64,000 nt of DNA from Massariosphaeria phaeospora (lineage: Eukaryota > Ascomycota > Dothideomycetes > Pleosporales): positions 930,001 through 994,000 of the forward strand of contig JAADJZ010000001.1 in the NCBI GenBank assembly GCA_011032825.1, written 5' to 3'. Of the stretch, positions 46,101 through 57,046 are shown one piece after another (the stretch's first letter is position 1; every line of letters starts with the position of its first letter). A program made the position numbers and the translations under genes. A model generated the notes under the pieces. It made no database searches. It worked only from the letters and a program-made list of their open reading frames with translations, and had not been told where the DNA came from.

Positions 46101-47234
46101 TTACCGTCGGTGCGGTGCGTAAAGATGGAACACTTTGGCCAGATACCGCACAGGATGTGCCTGGGACAGCAGGATCTCTCACTGTTTTCGCCCCGGGCGA
46201 AGATATTGAGGTTCCTACTGTAGGTGGCCGGATACCGGATAATGTGAACGGACGATCAGGAACAAGCCAGGCAGCAGCCATGGTCGTAAGTTCAACTCCT
46301 GCCTTTAAATGCTCCTCTAACTTGCATGTAGTCCGGTCTCGTCGCTTTCTACTATTCATGGCCGGCGCTGTCCGGCTTCTTGTTCAATACTGGCGAGCCG
46401 ACGAACAGTATGAAGCAGCTTCTTACAAGTCATGCGTGGACTAGGGTTCCTGCCCAAGGTCTCACAGTTAAACCCCCGAACCATCCTCCGTTGACACATC
46501 TTAACGTCATTTACAATCTCGCTCGAGGAGACTTGCCTGGCCATAACGATCTGTGCTTTCTGCCAGCTGGGCCCGTTGGCAAGCGACAAAACAATTGTCC
46601 GAATGCGCTGCCGTCGGCTTCATCTACTCTTTCGACCTCACTGATGTAAGCCTTCTTGTGTCGGAGTTATATCTACCCGTCTAAATCATCGTATAGAACT
46701 TCTACAGCAACCAGCGGTTCCCCGCTCATGACGTCGCTACCATCAACCGATATCTCTTCCACCACAGAGCCATCACTCTCTTCGTCTGGCACATCGCCTC
46801 CGATTGCAACCCCCGAACCAGTCAAAGAGCAATGTCGCATCGCCGTCGCAGAGTTTGATGATGAGAATCCAGACAACCACGAGGTCGAAGAGTGGAACAT
46901 CCGAATCTACCCATTCAGTTCCAACGCCCTTCTCAACAACACCCTGATCTGCGAACGAGGCGCATCGGCAGAAGAGCGAACCGGCGTCGACATGAAGTGT
47001 CCCCATCTGGGCAATGGCACTCTCGGCATCATGAATGTTCGACGCGAGGCAAATGACGCATTGCGATTCATCTGGGGTGATACGACCTGGACGGGGGATG
47101 ATGAGAGGTGCATACTGTTGAGTGACTGGCACGATTCACCTATCACTTCAGACGAGAGGAAAAGAGAGACAGAGTGCCGATTTGATTGTCAGATTGATGC
47201 AAAATTGCCCCCATTTCGGGAACTGACTAGATAG
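43177..47234 (+). CDS. Secreted subtilisin-like serine protease (S8), large
   Basis: The exons are 43177-43270, 43325-45393, 45440-45561, 45646-45878, 45933-46285, 46332-46645 and 46697-47234. All phases agree, giving 1240 residues. A signal peptide (MHISIPLRPFFLLSLSLYSAHA) leads into a ~200-residue Ser/Thr-rich stalk and a beta-rich segment (YIFDAVVDGEAYHLPAPEQPP). A Gly/Ala-rich amphipathic stretch follows near residues 315-360 (GLFGAIGKALGGAASAVKG), then a likely I9-type prodomain at about 540-625 (EYIISSKPGTSLETFKKF). The peptidase domain has Asp713 (TTIYVLDDG), His759 (GEHGTMMA), the oxyanion region VVLAAGN and Ser951 (NGRSGTSQAAAM), so the triad is complete. A second Ser/Thr linker and a ~170-residue C-terminal domain with a few cysteines end the protein. 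At about three times the size of a plain subtilase, it may act at the cell wall. Confidence 0.9.
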
Positions 47235-47282
47235 CCATACAAATCCAGACACTGTCCAGTAGCTCAAACCATTCAGACCAAA

Positions 47283-47815
47283 CTAGGCCTGTACACCTCC
47301 AGCGCCTCCCGCACTGCCATTTGAACCGTTCATGCCGGATGCTAAAGCCCGTTAGTCTAGTTCGCAAATTCCCAATGGACACACCTACATCCCTTGAAGC
47401 CATTGAAGCCGTTTGGACCTCCATTCCTCTTGTCGCCTCCGTTCTCTCCTGATTTAGCCTCCTCTGCCAACAGGATCAGCATATCAGTACGAAAACAAGC
47501 CCATAACCTGAACCTACTGTCAGCAGCCTGCTTTTGTACCTCTTCCTCGACCTCGCGATTCTGACGCTCAAAAGCAGCATCCTCCTGCGCATATGCCGTA
47601 ATTGGAACTGCGTCAATGTCGACGGGAATGCGGGTTGTCGGATCCAGAATGGCATAGCCGAGTTGGAAGTAGGAGCGGGCTTCTTGAAGAGTGACCAGGG
47701 TGTCTTGACCTGCATTTCGAAAGAGGAATCTACGGGCTGAAGGGTTGGAGCGAACTCCTCCTGAAAGCAGAGGTTGAGCTGAATTGGAAGCGGGTCCTTG
47801 GTTCGATGAAGCCAT
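47283..47815 (-). CDS. Small hypothetical protein, three exons
   Basis: The exons are 47815-47518, 47463-47389 and 47341-47283, with introns of 54 and 47 bases, giving 143 residues. The N-terminal part (RRFLFRNAGQDTLVTLQEARSYFQLGY, then AAFERQNREVEEEVQKQAAD) looks globular with a helical end. The C-terminal part is Gly/Asn-rich and repetitive (GGPNGFNGFKGSSGMNGSNGSAGGAGG). I do not recognise a family. The first intron is 54 bases, a multiple of three with no stop in frame, so its retention would add 18 residues and keep the frame open. The 3' end converges on the subtilase gene, with only 48 bases between stops. Confidence 0.65.
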
Positions 47816-48442
47816 AATGAGAAATCTATAGAATAGAGAGTGAAAGTGTATATAAGAGAGGCAGTCTATAAGAAAGAGATAGAGAGTGATAGAGAATAAT
47901 AATCTTGGAGGCGGATACGAGGGATCTATATACTGGCACAGAACGGCCCTCTGACATAACTACCTGCATGATAGGACGTCGTGATAGAGAACCGGTCAGG
48001 AGAGTGGAGATTGGACAAACGGAATCTGCTTCTCGTGATTGCAGCGAAATGGAGCGTGGAGATCACATGCCGGTAACGGCCAGGAGTGCGGACAGAGGGT
48101 GGAGCATTGAATGCGCAAACACTCTAGTTTCATTGACGGCCGAGCACTCCGATCCTCGATGTAGTCACATTCCTGAGCTTCGTTCAATAGCTTCAGGGGA
48201 GCTGGAGGGGTAGTCATCAGGTATGGATAGTCTGTTGGATGCTCTCTCGTATACATGAAGTAGGTCAGCGTGGAGGATGTTGTGGCAAGTATTGCCGACC
48301 CGCCAAGCCGCTATGCGCACTAGCGTCGACCCAATCCAGTGCGATCTCAGGTCGAGTCCATCTTTCCAACCTTCAAACCACTTACTACATCTTTATGATC
48401 AGATCTTCTCGATTGCTAACTTATCCAAAGTATGCCTCTAAT
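47816..48442. other. Intergenic between divergent hypothetical genes
   Basis: About 630 bases. A purine-rich GAGAGTGAAAGTG...AAGAAAGAGATAGAGAG stretch lies at 47826-47895, with a TATATAA element near 47850. An in-frame ATG at 48239 could extend the next gene, but the intervening codons look noncoding. Confidence 0.5.
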
Positions 48443-49834
48443 ATGCATAAAGTCATTGTGTTCAAGAGGCGCGTGACACCCCCACCGTCGCCCCCAATAC
48501 CTTTCTTTCCCTTCGTAGGAGAAGACGCGCCTTTTCCCCGCCGCCAGCAAGACACAGCAGACATCCTAGAATGGGACAGCGCGTACCGTAAGCTAAATCC
48601 ACCATGGCCGATTGGTGATCCAGCGCGACTGTACCGCGTGTACGACCCGGACGACCTGTGGGATCTTGGCGCATTGCGCGAGGCCATACAACGCCAGCTC
48701 CACCTTCTGGGTTTGGATCCTGAACATGAAGAGGGGGAGTCTTCCAGTGTCCCCGATACCCTGCACCATATCTTTCGTTGTTGGATTGAGAATTTGAAGC
48801 CTGCGAATGAAAAGCTTAAGAATCGGAATCTTCGGAGTAAGGAACGTAGAAAATTGAGGCGCGAGCACACGACGACGGGGCCAGAGTTCTTAATACATGT
48901 ACTGCGCGACTACTACGGGGCCGACCCGGATTTCGAGGAGTTCAAGGGCAAATTCAAAGATTTGGACGGCCGAGAAACAGCAGACGGCCGGGAAGTGGCG
49001 GAGCTTATGGCGGCTTGCGACGCGACTGGCAACGCGACTCGCGGCCGAGAGTTTCATGTCTTCCTCGCTACATTTTATCGCGGCTTTATTGAATTTGAGA
49101 TTGATGAGGTGCGCGTGCGCCGGACACGATGCTGGCTGGAGGATGTTGTTCATGCGAAAGGCGCGTTAATCAAGATGGTTCCGCGGGTCAGTGAGGCGGA
49201 TCTGTTAGACACGATGTTTTTCGAAGACGAGGAGCCAAATCTGTACCGAATGAACAACAAGGGGGCGTATGAGCCGGAATGGAGGCTGACCGTGAGTACA
49301 TGGAGGATGCTAAAGGTTGGAATGGTCGCTAACGTTGCCTAGGCGGTCATTATTGCGCCGGTATCTTGCGAGGACAACTTTTTTGGATACCCAGATCCTC
49401 CTAAGTCTGATCCAGACGTGAAGGGAACCCAAACCGCCCGAATTAAACCCAAGATCATGTCCAAGGCATTTACTGAGCTTTGGGTACGCCTTATCGCAGA
49501 CGAAGAAGACGAAGGAGGTGATGCGGCCAGTAACGCGGAAGAGATCAACATCAAGATCGAGGCAGATGATATCCCCAGCATGGATACAAGGCCGGTGGAG
49601 GACGCAGAAGTCTCGGGTGAAGAAGGCGACGGAATGCTTGATAACGGACCGGACGAAGAAGAGGACATTAATATGCTCGATGATGAACCTGTTGACGAGG
49701 CCGGTATGGGTACCGTTGACGAGGAACCCGCTGCAGAAGGCAACCACGACATGCTCAACGATGAGTTGTCGGAGACCGAGATCGCGGAAATAAAGCGCGA
49801 CGCTGCGCGTAAGGGATACAACGGGAAAGGATGA
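48443..49834 (+). CDS. Hypothetical protein with acidic C-terminus, two exons
   Basis: The exons are 48443-49291 and 49343-49834, split by a 51-base intron (GTGAGT...CGCTAACGTTGCCTAG), for 446 residues. I start at ATG 48443 (MHKVIVFKRRVTPPPSPP). ATG 48239 is in frame but would add 68 residues of low coding quality. The body is charged and probably helical (AYRKLNPPWPIGDPARLYRVYDPDD, FLIHVLRDYYGADPDFEEFKGKF, CWLEDVVHAKGALIKMVPRV). The C-terminal 110 residues are strongly acidic and repetitive (DEEDEGGDAAS, DNGPDEEEDINMLDDEPVDEAG, MGTVDEEP). No family is recognised. The acidic tail could hint at a nuclear or chaperone-like protein, but this is only composition. Confidence 0.65.
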
Positions 49835-50479
49835 GGGTAGTTGGGCGTTGGGCTGATGAACTCGGGCGCCACATGCGGAATGAGCTACGGTACGACGAAT
49901 GAGCTGAACGCAGATGTTGCATGTGATACCCATTGGATGTTGCATCCAGGAATTAAAAATGACCTGAAAATGAACATACAACCACTGAACGTGGCCCAAA
50001 TGCCGCGATGCACAAGACCAGATGCAGTGTTCACACTTGTTTACGCCCTGTACGAGAGGATTCAAATTGCCAGAGCGGTACATAATACCATGACTGTAGA
50101 GTGCGCGTTCAAGCGACGATCTTCGGGCGCAGATGAACCACACCTCGGACATTTATCTTACTTTGTGTATTATCTCGTCCGCAGTGCAAAGACAGCAGCG
50201 ACGCGCTACAGTTTATTTACTTCTTGACCTCAAAAAAGTTTGCTAACAGAGTTGAAGATGGGGTTTTTCTTGAGTGGAGTTTTTGTGGAGAAAGAGAAGG
50301 CTGGTAGGCTAGGTCGTTATAGAAAGATGTGTCCCCACATCCTCGTGACTATATTTTGATACAGGTTTTTGGACACACATATCGGTGCAACTTATTTGTG
50401 AAGGTCTGATAATGTTTTTAATAGTATTTAAGGGATCGAGGGACTGTAAGGGACTGTTCCTTTCTCGGCAACCCCTATG
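49835..50479. other. Intergenic, no gene seen
   Basis: About 645 bases between convergent genes. The long minus-strand open frame over 49310-50152 mainly shadows the preceding gene and has no coding bias beyond it. Bases 50230-50460 are AT-richer and likely 3' flanks. Confidence 0.5.
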
Positions 50480-51649
50480 CTATGCTAACTTTGCACACTG
50501 CCGATTCCCAAACCGCAAGTACTTCAGCTTCTCGAAATCCGCAAACCATTTCAACGGAACCTCGTCCATAGCACCCTCTTCCGGCTGGAGTAGATGCACA
50601 TCGTCCATAGCATCCTCTTCCGGCTGGAGTAGATACCTCACATGGCTATAAAAGTCAATAGCCTCAAGAGCGTCTTTATGTGCCCATAACGCATCAACGC
50701 ATTCCTTCTTGTAATCGCCTCCGCCTCCCCAGTGATGCCACCATATCTTCACGTCCACAATCTTCGCAAAACTACGGAGGAATCGGTCCCAGTATCCCTC
50801 GGCATAGTACACGTTCTGTACGGAAAGACTGGTGACGGGCGAGCTGTGTGGAGGACACGACCAGGGATGGGGAGAATTTCGGAATAATGATTCGAAGTTG
50901 ATATTCGTGAGTGTGAGATTGCGGAGTGCGGGAATGAGAAGAGCGCGGGAGAAAGAGATCTGGTGGAGCTGCGTTCTCTGCACTTCACGCAGTTTGCTAG
51001 TGATGGGTTTGAAGAAAAGGCCTAGCGTGGTCAGATGCTGGAAGCCATGAAAGGTCCTCGCTTCGTGGGGAATTCCGCCAGCTTCGAGGATTTTGAACAG
51101 GCGTGCTGGAAGCCCGCGGCCTGCGTCTTCGAGCATGACAGAACGGATGTTGGGCGCGAGCATCAGCAGATATGCCACTTCAGCTTCTTCTCTGCGAGCC
51201 CTCACGCCCTGTAGAAGATCGTCGTAATGTAGATAAGAGCGTCCATCAGAGTATTGGTGGAAGGGCGCAAGGCTGGACCGATCGTCAGGCCTTGTCTCAT
51301 TCCTTGAATTCCATGTGAACTCGTAATCGAGCTCTTTAACAAGTTTCCGTAGCTTTGGACGCAAGATCAAGGTTTTGATTAATGACGAGGGTACCGAGCA
51401 GAAGCGAAACGGAGCAGCTGGACTGGAATATCCGTGTGACCCTGCCCGATAACGATAGGTTTGATACAAGTGTTCGTCCGTTATAAGAAGCATACATGAA
51501 CAAGTGAGACTCAGATTGACCAGAGATGGCATGTAGGTGACGAAAGACACAATGTGGTGGAGGAGTTCGACCGGGAGACCGGCTAAAGCAGACTGGGATT
51601 GACTGCTTCGATGTTCGTTCTGTGCACGTGGATCTGGAGGTGTGCTCAT
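50480..51649 (-). CDS. F-box-like protein with an internal 13-residue duplication
   Basis: This is a single exon of 389 residues from ATG 51649. The F-box-like start is LAGLPVELLHHIVSFVTYMPSLVNLSLTCSCMLLIT. LRR-like stretches follow (VAYLLMLAPNIRSVMLED, FHGFQHLTTLGLFF, LLIPALRNLTLTNINFESLF, SSPVTSLSVQNVYY). Near the C-terminus LLQPEEDAMDDVH is followed directly by LLQPEEGAMDEVP, an in-frame duplication of 13 residues. The N-terminal tail is Ser/Gln-rich. By family analogy it would recruit substrates to an SCF ubiquitin ligase. No disabling change is seen, unlike two other F-box-like genes in this window. Confidence 0.82.
   Translation of the reverse strand: MSTPPDPRAQNEHRSSQSQSALAGLPVELLHHIVSFVTYMPSLVNLSLTCSCMLLITDEHLYQTYRYRAGSHGYSSPAAPFRFCSVPSSLIKTLILRPKLRKLVKELDYEFTWNSRNETRPDDRSSLAPFHQYSDGRSYLHYDDLLQGVRARREEAEVAYLLMLAPNIRSVMLEDAGRGLPARLFKILEAGGIPHEARTFHGFQHLTTLGLFFKPITSKLREVQRTQLHQISFSRALLIPALRNLTLTNINFESLFRNSPHPWSCPPHSSPVTSLSVQNVYYAEGYWDRFLRSFAKIVDVKIWWHHWGGGGDYKKECVDALWAHKDALEAIDFYSHVRYLLQPEEDAMDDVHLLQPEEGAMDEVPLKWFADFEKLKYLRFGNRQCAKLA
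50562..50639. repeat. 39-bp tandem duplication inside the F-box gene
   Basis: TCGTCCATAGCACCCTCTTC begins at 50562 and TCGTCCATAGCATCCTCTTC at 50601, 39 bases apart. Both continue CGGCTGGAGTAGAT. The two copies differ at a few positions only. On the minus strand each encodes a LLQPEE(D/G)AMD(D/E)V unit. Confidence 0.9.
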
Positions 51650-52437
51650 GGCTTACAAACGAATGTAGGCAAATCAAGTTTTAGTAAAGGGTTATGGCCC
51701 TGATCGGTTTGTGTTGGTGTTGATGGCGGGGCATTCGCCAAGCTGCGCCACAATCATAAACGGTGACGTCATATCTGACTATCTAGCCCTTTTCAAAAAA
51801 TACGCGCCTCAAATTGGCGACTGCAGAACGGGATGGACGTCAGTTTTTAGGGCATTGCAAACTGATGTTCAATATCCCGTTCGATTTTGGGTTCTATCTA
51901 CTAGAGCGAATGGTACGATGCAATCGCCGCTTTATTCGGTTAAGCTTGTGCCGGTTCACTAGCGCAGAACTCCCCAACGACCTCGGGCGACGAACGCTGG
52001 ACTGTCCTGTACCACTTACTTCCCACACAACAAACCTGATATATATTCGCCCTAGACCTGCCATATCGCTACTTCCCTACAGATATATGGATGGCTATCT
52101 GGCATCTAAGCCACCGCATCGATGCACGTATATGCGATCATGCTGCCACTACCCACCCTCTACAGGTTTCGGTGACCAGTCCCCCGTCTCGATTGTTCCC
52201 TAAACGTACGGGGATGAGTGAGTTAATCAGCGGTGCAAGTACTCCGTATGGTTCGTCGCATCTTTCAGCTCAGCCCTCCGCCACCAGGGGGCTGTGCAAG
52301 GCTCTCAGGCAGCTCTCCAGCTGGGACAAAACAAGCGCATACCCTCAGCTCCCCACAAATCCTACGTCTTACACCTCGCACATCAATTGTCTCGCTTTTA
52401 TTTGTATAAGCTTTTTTCGGAGTGCCATTGAGACAAG
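51650..52437. other. Intergenic between divergent genes
   Basis: About 790 bases containing the promoters of the F-box gene and of the large fungal gene to the right. A TGATATATATTCGCC element lies near 52038. No coding region is supported. Confidence 0.5.
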
Positions 52438-55400
52438 ATGCGGCCGACCTTTCCCCCTACACCTCCAGGCTCTACTGAGATCAGACCCGCCGATAATGGT
52501 GTGCGCCCACTTAAGAAATGGCTTGAACAGACCCCCGAATTTGCTCCTTGCCGTGCAGATCCAGAAAGATCGGCCTCCGTCTCGCAAGGCGAAGTACTAA
52601 AACCAAAGCGACCTCTACTTAAGGAGGAACTCTCGGAGAAAGCACTTCAGGGCCCTGGTTTTAATATTGCGGACACCACCGCAAACTCAGAGCAGCAGCA
52701 GCGGAAAAGAACAAAGCTTTCATCAGCTCGGGATCCACCGCCGTCGCCATATTCTGCTTCCTGGCCCCACCATGAAATACCTCAAGCTACCGGGCCACCT
52801 TCCATTCTACCGTCTGAACACCCTGCCTTTAGTGGCGTTCGATGGGACCAGCATCTGGACGATTTCAACGATTCTGGGTACTCCGGCAGTAGTTCATTCG
52901 GCGCCAGCACATACTGTGGTGAAGATTACAATATCTTGAATGACGAGGATAACACGAAAATAAATATTGTATCCAACGAATTCAAGAAACCTCAAGTTCC
53001 CTCTGCGGCTCCTAGGCAGTCCGGCTGGACTGCTGCAGATGATACGCTCCTCATGGAACTACTAGGCCAGGGCATGAACTGGGCCAATAGAAGAAGCTCA
53101 CAAGTGCCTTACGTAACCTACCTCGAAGATCCAGCCATCGAGCTCTCTGCCTTAGGATCGAACGTTGTGTCTAATACCTCGCCAAACCAAGATCAGGAGT
53201 TTCACAGAGGCACAGATTGTCCAGTCAACGAATTTTCTGAACTCAAGTATTCACAAAATCAACATGGGGTACAGGAGAAAGACAATCATTCAAATCGTGC
53301 GTCCTTTGCCCATGGAAAGCATCAAAAGTCAGAGGAGTCCCCCTTTCCGCCTCCGACCTCAAAACCTGACAGTGTCAATCATGACCAACCAACTGGTCAA
53401 ATCTTACCGCAATCATTGTCATACGATTCAGCATATTACAGCAGTCTGGATGCAGATACAGAGTATGTATGCTCTCCTGGTTCGGTCGGAAGTTCGGTTG
53501 CCCTCCCTCAAAACTCCCTCCAAGAATTCATCGCCTTCTTCGAGACGTTCTTATCGAGAGAGCAGGCGCTCGGGCTTGGGCAGGCTATGCGTTGGCTTCC
53601 CACTCTTCTGGTGATATTGAGCGTAAACTGAGCATGCACTTGAAATCTTTTACCGAAGATCTGTCAGCTAGAGCTTCAGATGAGATTGCTTGTGAAGAAC
53701 TGTCATCTAAAGTTACAGATGATGGTACTAGCGAAAGAGCCCATGAATGTGTTACACAAGGGAAAAGTCATCAGCTCCTCGAGGGTGCGACAAAACTCAT
53801 CCGGCGGTATCGCCTTACGATCGCACGCTATTTTTGCGACAATGCTGTGTCAGATCCAGTCACAGAATCCTCGTTGACACTGCGCTTACAGGCTCTAAGT
53901 AAGCACTTATCACTTACAGAGAAACTTGGTCTGCTCGATAAGGTTGCACAAGACCCGGCGGAATCCGGCAAGGATATTCTTACAGACGATGAAGTGGATG
54001 AGCTGTTTGTCAGTATGGAGGGTATAAAAAATCTACTTGTGTCGAGCGCGTCGTTCGAACATCTCGCTGCTGATTTGCGACGCGCACTCTATCGTGGCAA
54101 TGACCAGGTTTCGGATAGTTCCGTGCTCGCGTCCAGAGTACGCCATGGACTGTTTGCGCTTCAAGGTCGTGTGAGTTCCCAGACGGGTACGATTGCTCTC
54201 CAAGTCAAATGGAGCTTGCCGTCGTTCTTGCGATTACAATACGGCGAGGGTGTTCCGCAACTCGGTAGCGTCGTGACATTATCAGGCACAGCTCTGTATG
54301 CACAAGCAACAACCTGCTTAGAATACGCGAGGACTATCTGGCCCTTGAGTGGATCGTACTTTGTTAGCACGATGGATGCTATGTTTCGCATTTCGGAAGA
54401 AGGCCATGCAGATTACAACGGTCTCTACTGGAACTACGATTCACGAGGAGCTTCACCGAAGAATGATCAAGTAGTAAGCCATATGTTCGTGTACGCCAAA
54501 GGACCAATACAAATGCTTGTTGACCTGGCTCAACAACTTGCCTGGATCGGATCGGCCTTCAGCTCATCACCTTATGACGAGCAACTCGCTTATTGTAAGC
54601 CTGCCCTGGAAATCAAGCCATCTACAAGTAAACTAGTTCCCACCTATGAGTTAAACTTCCATCACCGATCATTGCACCGGACGGAGAACGCCTGCTGGTT
54701 GCCTATGTTCTGCGGAGCATCAATTGCACAAGGCTTTCCGATACCTGAGCGCGGAGATGAAACAGGTCTTGAGGTACCCCTCGATTTGATGTCTGGGATT
54801 GTAGGAGCTCAACATGCTGTGGAGTACGATGGCGGCATTGTTATGAAGGGATTCTCAACGATTCTCGTACCGACTAAAAGAGCTGATGACAGAGTTCAGT
54901 GGCATCTGATCTCGAGTGGTGATGCTGATACTCGATTGTCGTATCAGGATGGTTTGAAGCAATGCAAAAATCGCCTTTCCACTGACGAGCTCAGTTTCGC
55001 AGATCTTAGCATGTGCCGCGCTATAGTGGGTTGGTGTACTTCAGCAACCTCTCTCTTAGGCTCTGGCTCTGCCAATTACGAGAATATCGATTATTCTGGA
55101 GCAGAGGAGGCTGACTCACCGCTAAAGTTTGCTGGTGGTACTATAGGAATTCAGCAAATAGGTGTCGCCCAATTGGATTTCAAGCTGGGCGCCAAAGACG
55201 GGAAGTCACACTTTCAAAGAAGTGGGCCATTTCAACGCATCGTTTCCGCGGCCTGTAAAACCTCAGTGGTCCTTTTCGATACCTCATAAAGACGCGCTTG
55301 GCTTCTGCCGGCTTCAGACGTCATGCTTCACATCGCACAACATCGCCACTGGCTTGAGCCTTTCGAGATCAACGGCAAAAAGATTGATCTTGTAGCACCC

Positions 55401-56552
55401 GATACAGATAGCTTGTCCGCAAAGGACAAATTGCGAAAGAACGCCTCCAAGAATCTATCTGACTATGAGAAGTACACTTTCAAGGATCTCATACTTAACA
55501 TTTGGTCGTTGTTAGAGTTCCTCATCGATCAAAACGTCTTAAGGGAGCGTAGTACTCCAGGGGCCTCGGTTAAAGGGACCCTACGCGAGAATATCTCTGG
55601 ATTCGAGTTCAAAGCGGTCGTAGAAGAACGCTCACCTTTCCGCCAGAAACAAGTTGTGGTCAGGAAAACGTGTGGCGGTTGGCCTATGCTCGCGAGAGAT
55701 ATCGACGCACTGGTCTTGTTCGCTAATGGCTTCGAAGATCTCATACGCCCGCGGAAAGACGACACAAAAGTACTTTGCAACCTGTGGCGAAGTGTGCCTA
55801 AATGGAAGGACTACCTCGCAAGCGGCATCAGCACCATTAAGGACCTTTATGACGTTGCTGGGTCTCGTTTAGATAGGCAGTATCTCACATCAACGCGCCT
55901 ACAATGGGATCGTGGCAGCTCCGTTGTCTTTGAAGCCTGCCGCTCTCCTGATGCTTACCGTTGCCGTTGCAATCGCCTCCAACAAATCGTTCCCAAGTCT
56001 GCCATTGGGGCTATAGTACCCCCTGGGCAACTTTTCGACGATGGTGCTGTCATCTTCGGACACTCAGGGTCTATGATCCGAAACATAGTACAGACAGCGC
56101 CTCGAATCCACACCACGACTGGCCTTTTTAGCCAGCCAAACGTTAGCCTAGCACCCGTTATCAACCACCCCAACCCGTATGACTCGGCCTCCGATACCTC
56201 CGAAGACGAACCCACGGCTAGGGGCGGCTCGGATACGACCGTTGACTCTTTTCCCTCGAGTATCACTTCCATCACATCGCGTGAAGGTGTGACGCCCGCG
56301 TTTGATGATTTGAAAATCAATCAACCCGTTTCCTATGTGAGAAAGCGGCTACATGAATTGAATGAGGGTGTGGGACTCCTCGGCGGCGTGAGATGCAGAG
56401 AGACGTCGCCTAAGCGACTGAAGCATCACCAGTATGTTGATGTTGATGTTGATGTTGATGAGGGAGATCTTTCGGACGAGGATAGAGAATTTGCGATGCG
56501 GCCAGTTATAGAAACAGCGCAGAGGCTTCGAAGGGTTCCGGCTATGAAATGA
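52438..56552 (+). pseudogene. Large fungal-specific protein gene with an in-frame stop
   Basis: The gene spans about 1350 codons. The first part (52438-53462) encodes a disordered, charged N-terminus (MRPTFPPTPPGST..., QQQQRKRTK region). The frame then changes. A 62-base intron 53463-53524 (GTATGT...CCAAG, weak branch site) fits the phases, though a frameshift cannot be excluded. The main part runs from 53525 (IHRLLRDVLIERAG). It includes GSVVTLSGTALYAQATTCLEYA, KGFSTILVPTKRADDRVQWHLISS, YDSRGASPKNDQVV and later GAVIFGHSGSM, which I recall from large, unnamed proteins common in Pezizomycotina. At 55287-55289 a TAA interrupts the same frame (FDTS stop RRAWLLPASDVMLHIAQHRHW), and clear coding continues after it to 56552. 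No intron can remove this stop. It may be a recent nonsense mutation, readthrough or an error. A GTTGAT run near the end encodes VDVDVDVD. Confidence 0.72.
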
Positions 56553-57046
56553 TTTGTTAGACAGGATCCATATTCTCGGTACCTCACTCCGCTCCGTTGG
56601 GAATGTGCGCAGATTTCTTAAACGGTAGTAACACTACAAAAGCTTGGAAGAATTCTATACTGTCTGTATTGCACGGAGTAATATTCGTTCGTCTTCGAGC
56701 GTCAAAGAGACTCGGATGCGCTGGGTCAAGGCCTTTGTATTGTTTTGTGACGTACTTCTATATAAAATTAGCAGAATTATCTGCCCCCTACGGATAATTT
56801 CCACCTTCCATGGACATTTAGAAATCCCGATCTCGCTAAGATCAATGATGCGTTTCAAAGTCGGCAGTCTCCCTTCCAGCCAATGCTTAGTTCGCCCACC
56901 TTTTATTGATCCCGAGCAAGAACACTAAAAGAACCCCCCGTCGTATACTTAACTGCAACAATGCTGATAGATCCCAATACCTCTCCACCCGTTGTCGAAC
57001 TTGTAGTCACATTGCGCAGGCTCCACTACTATCCTTAATTATTCAT
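56553..57046. other. Intergenic, no gene seen
   Basis: About 490 bases between convergent 3' ends. AT-rich with several TAAT/ATTA words near 57031-57046. No coding region is supported. Confidence 0.5.

Noticed and set aside
49310..50152. 280-residue minus-strand frame
   Set aside because: Most of it opposes the acidic exon of the 48443-49834 gene; no start with coding bias and no domain.
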